Source of the DNA: Streptomyces sp. TRM68416
Lineage (GTDB): Bacteria; Actinomycetota; Actinomycetes; Streptomycetales; Streptomycetaceae
DNA: 64,000 nucleotides
Assembly: GCF_014596915.1 (NCBI RefSeq)
Contig: NZ_JACVWU010000003.1
Span: forward strand, 372,001 to 436,000
Direction: 5' to 3'
Position 1 is the first letter of the stretch, and each line of letters begins with the position of its first letter. A model generated the notes under the pieces. It was not told where the DNA came from, searched no databases, and worked only from the letters and a program-made list of their open reading frames with translations. The translations under genes and the position numbers were made by a program. This document shows, one piece after another, positions 16,432 through 24,213 of the stretch.

Positions 16432-18114
16432 ATGCAACTGCCCCCCGACGACCGCACCCTGAGCCCGTACACCGGCTGCACCCGCGCCCACTGGGAGGCC
16501 GCCGCCGACACCCTGCTCGCCGCGGTCGAGCCGTACGCCACCGACGACCGCGCCCTCTACCATCTGCCCGGCGACCGCCAGAGCTGGTCCGGCCGCCTCT
16601 CCGACGGACTGGAGGGATACGCCCGTACGCTGCTGCTGGCGGCCTTCCGCCGCGACGAGACGGCACTTGAGCGCTACGCCGACGGACTCGCGGCCGGCGC
16701 CGCGGGAGCCTGGCCCCGTATCACCCACCGCAGCCAGCCCCTGGTGGAGGCCGCCTCCATCGCGCTCGCCCTGCGCCTGACCCGCCCGCTGCTGTGGGAC
16801 CGCCTGGACGACGCCGTACGGCACCGCGCTGCCGACTGGCTCGCCGACGCCCTGACCGCCGAACCCTGGCCCTGCAACTGGGAGTTGTTCCCGGTCACCG
16901 TCGGAGGCTTCCTCGCATCGGTCGGCTACGAGCCCGAGGCGTCCCGCGAGGCGGTCGACCGCGGCCTGCACCGCATCGAGAAGTGGTACCTCGGCGACGG
17001 CTGGTACACCGACGGCGACGGCCGCAAGTTCGACTACTACAACGGCTGGGCCATGCACCTCTACCCGGTGCTGCACGCCTGGCTGGCGGACGACCAGCGG
17101 CTCCTTGACCTCTACGGCGGCCGCCTCTCGCGTCACCTGGAGGACTACGCCCGCCTCTTCGGCGGCGACGGCGCCCCCCTGCACCAGGGGCGCTCCCTGA
17201 CCTACCGCTTCGCGACGACGGCCCCTCTCTGGCTCGGCGCCCTGACCGGCCGCACCCCGCTCTCCCCGGGCGAGACCCGCCGGCTGGCCTCCGGGGCCCT
17301 GCGCTACTTCCTCGACCGGGGCGCGGTCGACGACCGGGGCCTGCTCACCCTGGGCTGGCACGGCCCGAACCCCGCCGTCCTGCAGAACTACTCCGGCCCG
17401 GCCTCCCCGTACTGGGCCGCCAAGGGCTTCCTCGGCCTCCTCCTCCCCGCCGACCACGAGGTGTGGACGGCACCCGAGGAACCGGCACCGGTGGAACGCG
17501 GCGACGCCGCCCACCCGATCGGCCCGCCCAACTGGCTGCTGCAGTCCACCACTTCGGACGGCGTCGTCCGCCTCCACAACCACGGCAGCGAGGACGTCCG
17601 CTACGACCCCTACTACACCCGGCTCGCCTACTCGACCGTGACGGAGCCGTCAGCGTCGTACGACAACAGCGTCCTCGTCGACGACGACCCGAGCCGTACG
17701 TCCATCGAGCCCCTCGGAGTCGGCGACGGCTGGGCGGCGTCCCGGCACATGACGTCCTCGGGCGCCCGGGTGACGAACGTCGTGCTGGTGCGCGGGGCCG
17801 CGGAGGTGCGGGCGCACCTGGTGGCGGGCGTACCGGCCGGAACGCCGGTCCGGGTCACCGGGTGGGCGGGAGCCGGCGCCGAGCTGCATCCCGTGCTCGG
17901 GCTGGACGACGGACTGGCGGGGAAGACCGGGGCCGGCCACACGCTGTTCGTGGCGCTGGCCCGGCTGACCGGAGAACCGGCTCCGGCCCCCCTGTCGGAG
18001 ACGGCCGCGGTGACCGCGGCGGACCCCCACCTCCTCGCCGTCCGCTGGGCCGACGGCAGGGAAGTGCGGGTCCGGGTGGAGGACGGGCAGGTTGCGGTGT
18101 CGGGGGGCGACTGA
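16432..18114 (+). CDS. DUF2264 protein (alpha/alpha-toroid, probable glycoside-processing enzyme)
   Basis: This 560-residue protein matches DUF2264 throughout: LYHLPGDRQSWSGRLSDGLEG at the start, PWPCNWELFPVTVGGFL and DGWYTDGDGRKFDYYNGWAMH in the middle, and a C-terminal beta-rich part. The helical N-terminal part resembles a six-hairpin toroid, as in unsaturated glucuronyl hydrolases. No signal peptide is visible, so it probably acts on imported oligosaccharides. DUF2264 genes commonly lie in pectin loci, and as I recall the family has a glycoside-hydrolase classification, which I could not check. Its place behind the CE12 gene suggests a role on RG-I lyase products. Confidence 0.8.
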   Translation: MQLPPDDRTLSPYTGCTRAHWEAAADTLLAAVEPYATDDRALYHLPGDRQSWSGRLSDGLEGYARTLLLAAFRRDETALERYADGLAAGAAGAWPRITHRSQPLVEAASIALALRLTRPLLWDRLDDAVRHRAADWLADALTAEPWPCNWELFPVTVGGFLASVGYEPEASREAVDRGLHRIEKWYLGDGWYTDGDGRKFDYYNGWAMHLYPVLHAWLADDQRLLDLYGGRLSRHLEDYARLFGGDGAPLHQGRSLTYRFATTAPLWLGALTGRTPLSPGETRRLASGALRYFLDRGAVDDRGLLTLGWHGPNPAVLQNYSGPASPYWAAKGFLGLLLPADHEVWTAPEEPAPVERGDAAHPIGPPNWLLQSTTSDGVVRLHNHGSEDVRYDPYYTRLAYSTVTEPSASYDNSVLVDDDPSRTSIEPLGVGDGWAASRHMTSSGARVTNVVLVRGAAEVRAHLVAGVPAGTPVRVTGWAGAGAELHPVLGLDDGLAGKTGAGHTLFVALARLTGEPAPAPLSETAAVTAADPHLLAVRWADGREVRVRVEDGQVAVSGGD

Positions 18115-18152
18115 CACAGAGCGGCAGGCGCAAGATCCGCGGCTTTGCCGAG

Positions 18153-18170
18153 GCCGGGGACGCCCCCGGC
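18153..18170 (+). terminator. Short G+C-rich hairpin after DUF2264
   Basis: GCCGGGG and CCCCGGC form a perfect seven-base stem with a four-base loop about 40 bases after the DUF2264 stop. It is likely a terminator closing the pectin cluster. No T-run follows. Confidence 0.45.
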
Positions 18171-18304
18171 GAGCGGCCTGGCGGCGTACGTCGTGCGGTC
18201 GGCGTGCCCGGTGGTCGCCGCCCGGGGCGGGTGGGTGGCCGTTCACCTCGCTGACCGGCCATATCTCGTTGCAGGGGACCCGGCCGCAGGTGAGAATCCC
18301 GCGC

Positions 18305-18673
18305 ATGACTTCTGTGATCCGGCACACCACCGTCGACAGCGTCGACGCCTACCGACTCGCGGGCTTCTGGTCCCAGGTCCTCGGCCTGCCCGTGCACGAG
18401 GACGACAAGCCCGGCGACGAGGAGGTCCTGATCGAGGAGGCGGGGGTGCTCTTCGTGACGGTCCCCGAGCGCAAGACCGTCAAGAACCGCCTGCACTTCT
18501 GCCTCCAGCCGGAGGACCGCACCCGTGACGAGGAGGTCGAGCGGCTCCTCGCCCTCGGCGCCACCCTGGCCGACGACCGCCGCAACCCCGACGGCACGGG
18601 CTGGGCGGTACTGACCGACCCCGAGGGCAACGAGTTCTGCGTACTGCGCAGCGCGGCGGAGCGGGCCGCCTGA
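18305..18673 (+). CDS. VOC-family protein
   Basis: This 122-residue protein is read from ATG 18305; a frame open to 18092 overlaps the previous gene and is not used. It has the VOC pattern: IRHTTVDSVDAYRLAGFWSQVLG at the start, NRLHFCLQPEDR as the second metal-site strand, and WAVLTDPEGNEFCVLRS at the end. It belongs to the small actinobacterial glyoxalase-like group with no proven reaction. The gene appears monocistronic. Confidence 0.85.
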   Translation: MTSVIRHTTVDSVDAYRLAGFWSQVLGLPVHEDDKPGDEEVLIEEAGVLFVTVPERKTVKNRLHFCLQPEDRTRDEEVERLLALGATLADDRRNPDGTGWAVLTDPEGNEFCVLRSAAERAA

Positions 18674-18767
18674 GTCCTGTCCGTGGCGCGCCCTGCGCAC
18701 ACCTCCGGGGCCGCAGTGAGCGGCGCGGAAGCGAGGCCGCCGCCTGCGCCACCGGGCACCACCGCGG

Positions 18768-19496
18768 TCAGCCGAGGGTGACCATTTCCGGTGCCCAGTG
18801 CGACACTGCCGCGCAGACGAGGACCGAGAGGACAAGGGACACTCCGACCAGCGCGACGGCCTCACCGCGCACCCGCTTGGGGGACGGGCGTACGGCGCGC
18901 GGCGGCCCCTTCGGGCGGAAGGCGAGGCCACTCGCCCACTCCACCGGAACCTCGGGGGCCAATCGGCCCACCACCTCGGCCAGTTCATGTGCCCGGTTCC
19001 GCCAGACCTCCCCGGTCACCCGCAGCGTCTCCCTGTCGGTGCACACCTCCAGGTGGCACTTCTTGATCGAGCCGGGCCCCTCCAGGTCGTTCGCCGCCCC
19101 GACTTCGGTGTACTCGTAGCCCAGGCGCAGCAGGCGGACCGTGTTCCAGGGATGGACGTCCCCCTTGATCGTGATGCCCTCGCGGGAGCAGCGGACGACC
19201 ACCGCACCCAAGTCCCACCCGAGCCACAACGGCATGGACAGACCCGCCGTCAGTATTCCGCCGCCCACGATGAGCAGACCGCCCACCAGCAAGGCCCCGA
19301 ACCAGTCGTCCACCTGCGCGGCGTTCCGTGCGGCGGCATAGGCGATCAGTGCCCCGAAGGCCGTCCACAGCGGGGACAGGACGGCGGACCAGAAATAGTC
19401 GCGCCAGTCCTCCCAGAACTCGGCCTCGTCGGCGTGCGCCGTCGACGCGTCGGACAAGCGCTCACCCTCGGGAGCCCAGGCCTCTTCGGCATCCAT
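18768..19496 (-). CDS. Membrane protein of unknown function, PH-like middle region
   Basis: This 242-residue protein is read from ATG 19496, which has GAAGGGG at a good distance; GTG 19505 is an alternative. Residues about 35-60 and 65-95 are hydrophobic (FWSAVLSPLWTAFGALIAYAA and LLVGGLLIVGGGILTAGLSMP) and a third segment is near the C-terminus (ALVGVSLVLSVLVCAAVSH). The region between them (VVVRCSREGITIKGDVHPWNTVRLLRLG) resembles the bacterial PH-like fold found in small membrane proteins. I do not recognise a specific family. It is divergent from the glyoxalase-like gene at 19850. Confidence 0.65.
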   Translation of the reverse strand: MDAEEAWAPEGERLSDASTAHADEAEFWEDWRDYFWSAVLSPLWTAFGALIAYAAARNAAQVDDWFGALLVGGLLIVGGGILTAGLSMPLWLGWDLGAVVVRCSREGITIKGDVHPWNTVRLLRLGYEYTEVGAANDLEGPGSIKKCHLEVCTDRETLRVTGEVWRNRAHELAEVVGRLAPEVPVEWASGLAFRPKGPPRAVRPSPKRVRGEAVALVGVSLVLSVLVCAAVSHWAPEMVTLG

Positions 19497-19849
19497 GGAA
19501 GCCACCCCTTCCCCCGTTCAACGGCAGCCCATGCCTTGCCGCTCCCTTACCGTCGCCCGAATCCGACGATCGGTCAATGCCCGCACTCGGTGGGCGGCTT
19601 GGCGGCCGGCCGGCTGGACGGGGGCGCGTCGGCCCTGACTCCAACAGGTGGACCACCCGGCCCGGTCGGGCCCCTGTCTCCGCGGCTCAGGCCGACCGGT
19701 AGTATCGGCCGCGGCCTGGTGCAGCCGGCCGCTCGCGCCTTTCGGGGTTGGGTGAATGCACCGTGGGTCGCCTCGCCTCGGCTCACTGGACGCGGCACCG
19801 GCCGACAACGCGAGCATCGGCAGGACGGGCCGCGTAGAAAGCCGACGCG
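19497..19849. other. Intergenic region between divergent genes
   Basis: No gene is visible in these 353 bases. A promoter-like -10 hexamer TAGTAT occurs at 19700-19705, flanked by GGCCGA and TCGGCC arms, and may drive the rightward glyoxalase-like gene with a long leader. Nothing else is recognised. Confidence 0.5.
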
Positions 19850-20401
19850 ATGACCTCCCCTCACACCGACCACGCCAAGAAACTCGCCAGACTCCTGCGC
19901 GCGGACCTTGCCGCAGCGGGGATCGAGATCCCGCACGGCCTCGCCCTCGAACTGGTCGCCCACCAGCTCGGCACCAAGGACTGGAATGTCCTCGCCGCCC
20001 TGGCGAGCCGGGCAGGCAGCCCTGCCGTCCCGGCCATCAGCCCCGGCGTGCCGGTCCTGCGCGTCATGTCCGTCGCACAGGCGCTGCCGTTCTACCTCGA
20101 CTACCTGGGCTTCACCCTGGACTGGGAGCACCGGTTCGAGCCGGGCCTGCCCCTGTACGTGCAGGTGTCGCGCTCGGCGGCCGTGCTGCACCTCTCCGAG
20201 CACCACGGCGACGGCGTCCCCAGCAGCGTGGTCTGGGTCCCGGTGCGCGATGTGACCGCGCTGCACAAGGAGCTGCTCGCCCGGCCGAACGCGCCGGTGC
20301 GTCCCGGGATCGACCCGGACGCGCCCGGAGGGCCGACGATGCATGTCATCGACCCGTACGGCAATGTCCTGAGATTCGCACAGCCGTCATCCGCGCAGTA
20401 G
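19850..20401 (+). CDS. Glyoxalase-superfamily protein with N-terminal helical domain
   Basis: This 183-residue protein has two parts. Residues 1-60 (HAKKLARLLRADLAAAGIEIPHG, then ALELVAHQLGTKDWNVLAAL) match the helical N-terminal domain seen in a group of bleomycin-resistance-like proteins. Residues 65-180 form a VOC fold (VPVLRVMSVAQALPFYLDYLG and MHVIDPYGNVLRFAQ). Such proteins are often annotated as glyoxalase or drug-sequestering; no catalytic function is proven for this type. It converges on the alpha/beta-hydrolase gene 15 bases away. Confidence 0.85.
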   Translation: MTSPHTDHAKKLARLLRADLAAAGIEIPHGLALELVAHQLGTKDWNVLAALASRAGSPAVPAISPGVPVLRVMSVAQALPFYLDYLGFTLDWEHRFEPGLPLYVQVSRSAAVLHLSEHHGDGVPSSVVWVPVRDVTALHKELLARPNAPVRPGIDPDAPGGPTMHVIDPYGNVLRFAQPSSAQ

Positions 20402-20416
20402 CCGACGTGCGGCGGC

Positions 20417-21217
20417 TCATGTCCCGGCCTCGGTGACCGGCTCGGGCCGCAGCGTCCGCGCGAGGCGGTCGGCGAACTCGGCCGGACGCTCCAGCGGGCC
20501 GAGGTGTCCGCCCGGGAACTCGACGAAGTCGCCCCGGGTGCGGGCGGCGGTGGACTCGGCGGTGCGGTACAGCAGTTGGCCGCGGGAGTCCGTGCCCGCT
20601 GCGACGGTCAGGGGGGTGGGGCCGGTCGGACCGGGCACGTAGGAGGTGAACGGGATCAGGACGCGGGTGAGGAAGAGCGCCATGGGGTCGGCCAACTCCT
20701 CCTCCGGCGGCAGGGGTTCGCCCGCCGGGGGCTGCTCCGGCCGCTCCTCCGCCAGTCCGGCGGTCATGCGGGCGGCGGCAGCCGCGAGCCCGGCCGCCCG
20801 GTAGGTGTCGTACACCTCGGCGAACATGGCCCGGTGCCGGGCGCCGTCGGGCAGGACGCCGACGCACGGCGGCTCGTGCGCGACCACGTGCCGCAGCCGC
20901 TGAGGGTGCCGGGCGAGCAGGTCGAGTGCGGCGATCCCGCCCGCGCTGGTGCCGAGGACGTACGCCGACTCGCCCTCGGGCAGCGCCTCGTCGAGCACGC
21001 GCCGCGCCCCGTCGCTCCACGCCTGCACCCGCTGCTCGGGGACGGGCAGGCCGAGGCGGCCGTGGGCGAGGCCGAGGGGGTCGTGGACGATCACCGTGAA
21101 GCGGTCGGCGAGCGCCTCCGTCATGCGCTCCAGGCCCATGGGGTGCCCGGAGCCGCCCGGGATGACGAGGAGGGCGGGTCCGCTGCCGCGGACGTCGTAG
21201 TGGAGTGTGTCAGTCAT
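20417..21217 (-). CDS. Alpha/beta-hydrolase
   Basis: This 266-residue protein has the alpha/beta-hydrolase order: the oxyanion region VIPGGSGHPMGL, the nucleophile elbow GTSAGG (LGTSAGGIAALDLLARHPQ) and the catalytic His in PGGHLGPLERPAEFADRL. It is a small soluble esterase or lyase-type hydrolase of unknown substrate. Its start overlaps the end of the TetR gene by eight bases, so the pair is co-translated and the TetR protein is the likely controller. Confidence 0.87.
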   Translation of the reverse strand: MTDTLHYDVRGSGPALLVIPGGSGHPMGLERMTEALADRFTVIVHDPLGLAHGRLGLPVPEQRVQAWSDGARRVLDEALPEGESAYVLGTSAGGIAALDLLARHPQRLRHVVAHEPPCVGVLPDGARHRAMFAEVYDTYRAAGLAAAAARMTAGLAEERPEQPPAGEPLPPEEELADPMALFLTRVLIPFTSYVPGPTGPTPLTVAAGTDSRGQLLYRTAESTAARTRGDFVEFPGGHLGPLERPAEFADRLARTLRPEPVTEAGT

Positions 21218-21794
21218 GGTCCCTCTCCTGGCGTGGCCAGTGGGTGAGTGTGATGTGCAGGGCCTCGACCGCGCGGTCCCAGGAGTCCTGGACCGAGCGC
21301 GGGGCGCCGAAGCCGCCGGTGGACTCCAGGGCGCAGTAGCCGTGGAAGGTGGCGCGCAACAGCCGTACGGCGTCGGTGAGATCGGGCTCTTCGAGGCCGT
21401 AGGCGCGGAGCATGCCGTAGGTGATCTCGGCGGTGCGGCGCAGGGCCGGGGCGTCCGCCACCAGCGCCTGGTCGATACGGATCTGGGTGGCGGCGTACCG
21501 GCCGGGGTGCTGGAGCGCGTACTCCCGGTAGGCGCCCGCGAACGCGGCCAGCGCCTCCTTCCCGGACCGCCCCGCGACCGCCACCGCGATCCGGTCGATC
21601 AGCTCCGCCCCGGCGAGCAGGGCGAGCCGGGTGCGCAGGTCCTGGAGGTTGCGCACGTGCGAGTACAGGCTCGCGTCCTTGACGCCGAAGCGGCGGGCCA
21701 GCGCCGAGAGGCTGACCCGCTCGAACCCCGCCTCGTCGGCCAGTTCGGCGGCGGCCGCGGTGATGCGGTCCGGGGTGAGACCTGCGCGAGGCAT
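21210..21794 (-). CDS. TetR-family transcriptional regulator
   Basis: This 194-residue protein starts with a TetR helix-turn-helix (RITAAAAELADEAGFERVSLS then ALARRFGVKDASLYSHVRN). The C-terminal half has the WHG-like TetR pattern (AFAGAYREYALQHPGRYAAT and LLRATFHGYCALESTGGFG). ATG 21794 is preceded by GGAGGT. It is followed by the hydrolase gene with an eight-base overlap. Upstream, four CTAGG boxes arranged as two dyads (21833-21869) form a clear operator candidate. Confidence 0.92.
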   Translation of the reverse strand: MPRAGLTPDRITAAAAELADEAGFERVSLSALARRFGVKDASLYSHVRNLQDLRTRLALLAGAELIDRIAVAVAGRSGKEALAAFAGAYREYALQHPGRYAATQIRIDQALVADAPALRRTAEITYGMLRAYGLEEPDLTDAVRLLRATFHGYCALESTGGFGAPRSVQDSWDRAVEALHITLTHWPRQERDHD

Positions 21795-21832
21795 GGGGGA
21801 CCTCCGATGAGCCTTTGGGTACTAGCCGTTTA

Positions 21833-21869
21833 CCTAGGATGCCTAGGAGGATTGCCTAGGGTATCTAGG
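21833..21869. promoter_or_regulatory. Paired CCTAGG dyads upstream of the TetR gene
   Basis: CCTAGG occurs at 21833, 21842 and 21855, and TCTAGG at 21864. The boxes form two copies of a 15-base dyad CCTAGG-N3-(C/T)CTAGG exactly 22 bases apart, about two helical turns. CTAG is rare in Streptomyces DNA, so four in 37 bases is unlikely by chance. The last box overlaps the stop codon of the response-regulator gene. Confidence 0.75.
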
Positions 21870-22530
21870 AATTCACGGCCCCGCCCGGTTTTACCAGACC
21901 CGACTCGTAGGCCAGTACGACCGCCTGGGCGCGGTCGCGCAGCGCGAGCTTGGCGAAGATGCGGGCCACGTGGGACTTCACCGTCGCCTCGCTCAGGGTG
22001 AGGTGGCCGGCCAGCTCCGTGTTGGACAGGCCGCGGCCCATCAGAGTGAGGACCTCCAGCTCGCGGGGGGTGAGGGCGGACAGGTCCGTGGGGACCGAAG
22101 GGGGACCGGGCGCGGCGAAGCGTTCCACCAGGCGGCGGGTGATGGACGGGGCCAGCAGGGCGTCGCCGGTGTCCACCAGGCGTACCGCGGCGGCCAGATG
22201 CTCCGGGGTGACGTCCTTGAGGAGGAAGCCGCTCGCCCCGATCGACAGGGCCGTGTACACGTACTGGTCGAGGTCGAAGGTGGTGAGCATCAGCACCCGG
22301 CACTCCGGCAGCTGCCGGAGGATGCGACGGGTGGCGTCCAGGCCGTCCATGTTCGGCATGCGGATGTCCATCAGGACCACGTCCGGGCGGAGTTCGCGGG
22401 CGCGTGACACCGCCTCCACGCCGTCCGCGGCCTCGCCCACCACCTCGATGCCCCGTGCGGTGAGGATCAGCCGGAAGCCGGTACGGATCAGGGTCTGGTC
22501 GTCGGCCACCAGCACCCGGGGCCCGGTCAT
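21865..22530 (-). CDS. NarL/LuxR-family response regulator
   Basis: This 221-residue protein has a receiver domain (residues 5-120; acidic D10/D11, phospho-acceptor D55 in VVLMDIRMPNMDG) and a LuxR helix-turn-helix (about 150-212; LTPRELEVLTLMGRGLSNTELAGHL). It overlaps the sensor kinase gene by four bases (ATGA) and is its cognate partner. The kinase-regulator pair is divergent from an ABC exporter operon, which it probably controls. Confidence 0.95.
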   Translation of the reverse strand: MTGPRVLVADDQTLIRTGFRLILTARGIEVVGEAADGVEAVSRARELRPDVVLMDIRMPNMDGLDATRRILRQLPECRVLMLTTFDLDQYVYTALSIGASGFLLKDVTPEHLAAAVRLVDTGDALLAPSITRRLVERFAAPGPPSVPTDLSALTPRELEVLTLMGRGLSNTELAGHLTLSEATVKSHVARIFAKLALRDRAQAVVLAYESGLVKPGGAVNS

Positions 22531-23375
22531 GCGCGGTCCAGGGGGATGCGCGCCCGGACCCGGTACCCGCCGCCGAGGCGCCGCCGGGCGTCCAGATCAC
22601 CGCCGTAGACCGCGACCCGCTCCCGCAGGCCCAGCAGGCCGCGGCCGGTGCCCTCCCGCGACCGTGGGACCGGGGCGTCGCCGGTGAGCACGCTCGGGCC
22701 GGTGTTGAGGACCTCCACGCGCAGCGCACGGTCCGCGTACCGCACGGTGACCTCGGCCTTTCCGCCGTCTCCGTGCCGCAGCGCGTTGGTCAGCGCCTCC
22801 TGGACGATGCGGTACGCCGTCACGTCCACGCCGTCCGGCAACGGGCGCACCTCGCCGGAGATCCGCACCTCGACGGGAAGCCCGGCGAACGAGATCCGGT
22901 CGACGAGCGCGCCGAGCCGGTCCAGGCCGGGCTGCGGGGTCAGGTCGGCGGCAGGGGCCGCCGGGCTCGGGCCCGGGTCCGCGTCCGAGCCGTCCGGTGA
23001 CGGTGCCAACACCCCCAGCAGATGCCGCAGTTCGGTCATGGCGCCGCGTCCGGCGTCCTCCACGGCCCGCAGAGCCGCCGTGGCCTCGTCCGGCATCGTG
23101 GCCAGCACCTCGCGGGCGGCCCCCGCCTGCACCACCATCAGGCTGACGTTGTGGCTCACGATGTCATGCAACTCCCTTGCGATACGGTCACGTTCGGCCG
23201 CGACCGCGACCTGGGCGGCGCTCTCCCGCTCCCGCTCCAGCAGCCAGCCCCGCTCGCCCACGGCCCGCTGCCAACGGGCCCGCGTCCGCACCAGCGCCAC
23301 CGCCAGGCAGATCACGGCCGCGCCCGCCACGCCCAACGCCGCCACCAGCACCTTCGTCTCCCACACCGTCCTCAC
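22527..23375 (-). CDS. Sensor histidine kinase (HisKA_3 type)
   Basis: This 282-residue kinase has one N-terminal membrane segment (about residues 8-30), a linker, the HisKA_3 phosphorylation site ELHDIVSHNVSLMVVQA with His70, and a HATPase domain with EALTNALRHGDGG (N-box) and GTGRGLLGLRERV (G-box). It lacks an extracellular sensor loop, as in intramembrane-sensing kinases next to ABC exporters that detect cell-envelope antibiotics. It overlaps the response-regulator gene. The ABC genes start 130 bases away on the other strand. Confidence 0.93.
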   Translation of the reverse strand: MRTVWETKVLVAALGVAGAAVICLAVALVRTRARWQRAVGERGWLLERERESAAQVAVAAERDRIARELHDIVSHNVSLMVVQAGAAREVLATMPDEATAALRAVEDAGRGAMTELRHLLGVLAPSPDGSDADPGPSPAAPAADLTPQPGLDRLGALVDRISFAGLPVEVRISGEVRPLPDGVDVTAYRIVQEALTNALRHGDGGKAEVTVRYADRALRVEVLNTGPSVLTGDAPVPRSREGTGRGLLGLRERVAVYGGDLDARRRLGGGYRVRARIPLDRA

Positions 23376-23505
23376 CCTGGCAGACGGTCACCCGATGCGC
23401 ATCGGCCCGTGGGTGCAGAGCCTGCATCCCCGGGATGAGGTGCGGGACGAGGTGCCGTCCGGGGAGGGATGCCCCGGGCTCCCGTCCGCGCCTAGCGTCC
23501 TGTCC

Positions 23506-24213
23506 ATGGTCACAGAAGTCAGCAGGACAGAGGCAGTCGTACGGCTGGACGGCGTGCGCAAGGAGTACGGTGAGACGACGGCCCTGGACGGGGTGTCGCT
23601 GGAGATCGCGGCGGGGGAGGCCGTGGCGGTGATGGGGCCGTCGGGGTGCGGGAAGTCCACCCTGCTCAACATGATCGCCGGTCTGGACCGGCCGACCGCC
23701 GGCTCGATCGTCGTGCACGGCGAGAACGTGGGAGAACTGAGCGAGAAGGGACTCGCCCTGTACCGGCGCCGTCGAATCGGCATGATCTTCCAGTTCTTCA
23801 ACCTCATCGACGACCTCTCCGCGCTCGACAACGTCGCCCTGGCCGCCCAGTTGACCGGCACCCCGGCCCGGCAGGCCCGGCGCCGCGCCCTGGAGCTGTT
23901 CGACGAACTCGGCATCGCCGACCGGCGCAACGCCTACCCGGCCGTGCTCAGCGGCGGCGAACGGCAACGCGTCGCCGTGGCGCGGGCGTTGATGAACCGA
24001 CCCGCCCTGCTGCTGGCCGACGAGCCGACCGGCGCCCTGGACAGCCGGGCGGGCGAGCAGGTGATGGACCTGCTCATCGACCTCAACCAGATCGGCCAGA
24101 CGCTGATCCTGGTCACCCACGACGAGCACCTCGCCCGGCGCTGCGCGAGCCGGCTCGTCGAGTTCGCCGACGGCCGGGTGACCGGCGAGCACACCCTGGA
24201 GCCGACCGTATGA
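23506..24213 (+). CDS. ABC transporter ATP-binding protein (MacB/LolD type)
   Basis: This 235-residue ATPase is read from ATG 23506; the frame upstream is not family-like. The Walker A GPSGCGKST (44-52), Q-loop in MIFQFFNLIDDLSA, signature LSGGERQRVAVARAL, Walker B LLLADEPTGALD and H-loop VTHD are all intact. It belongs to the MacB/LolD class that pairs with FtsX-type permeases. Its stop overlaps the permease ATG (ATGA). Divergence from the two-component system points to antibiotic or peptide export or envelope-stress defence. Confidence 0.95.
   Translation: MVTEVSRTEAVVRLDGVRKEYGETTALDGVSLEIAAGEAVAVMGPSGCGKSTLLNMIAGLDRPTAGSIVVHGENVGELSEKGLALYRRRRIGMIFQFFNLIDDLSALDNVALAAQLTGTPARQARRRALELFDELGIADRRNAYPAVLSGGERQRVAVARALMNRPALLLADEPTGALDSRAGEQVMDLLIDLNQIGQTLILVTHDEHLARRCASRLVEFADGRVTGEHTLEPTV

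Noticed and set aside
22648..23505. Extended N-terminus for the ABC ATPase
   Set aside because: It runs antisense through the sensor-kinase gene and lacks family similarity; ATG 23506 gives the normal length.
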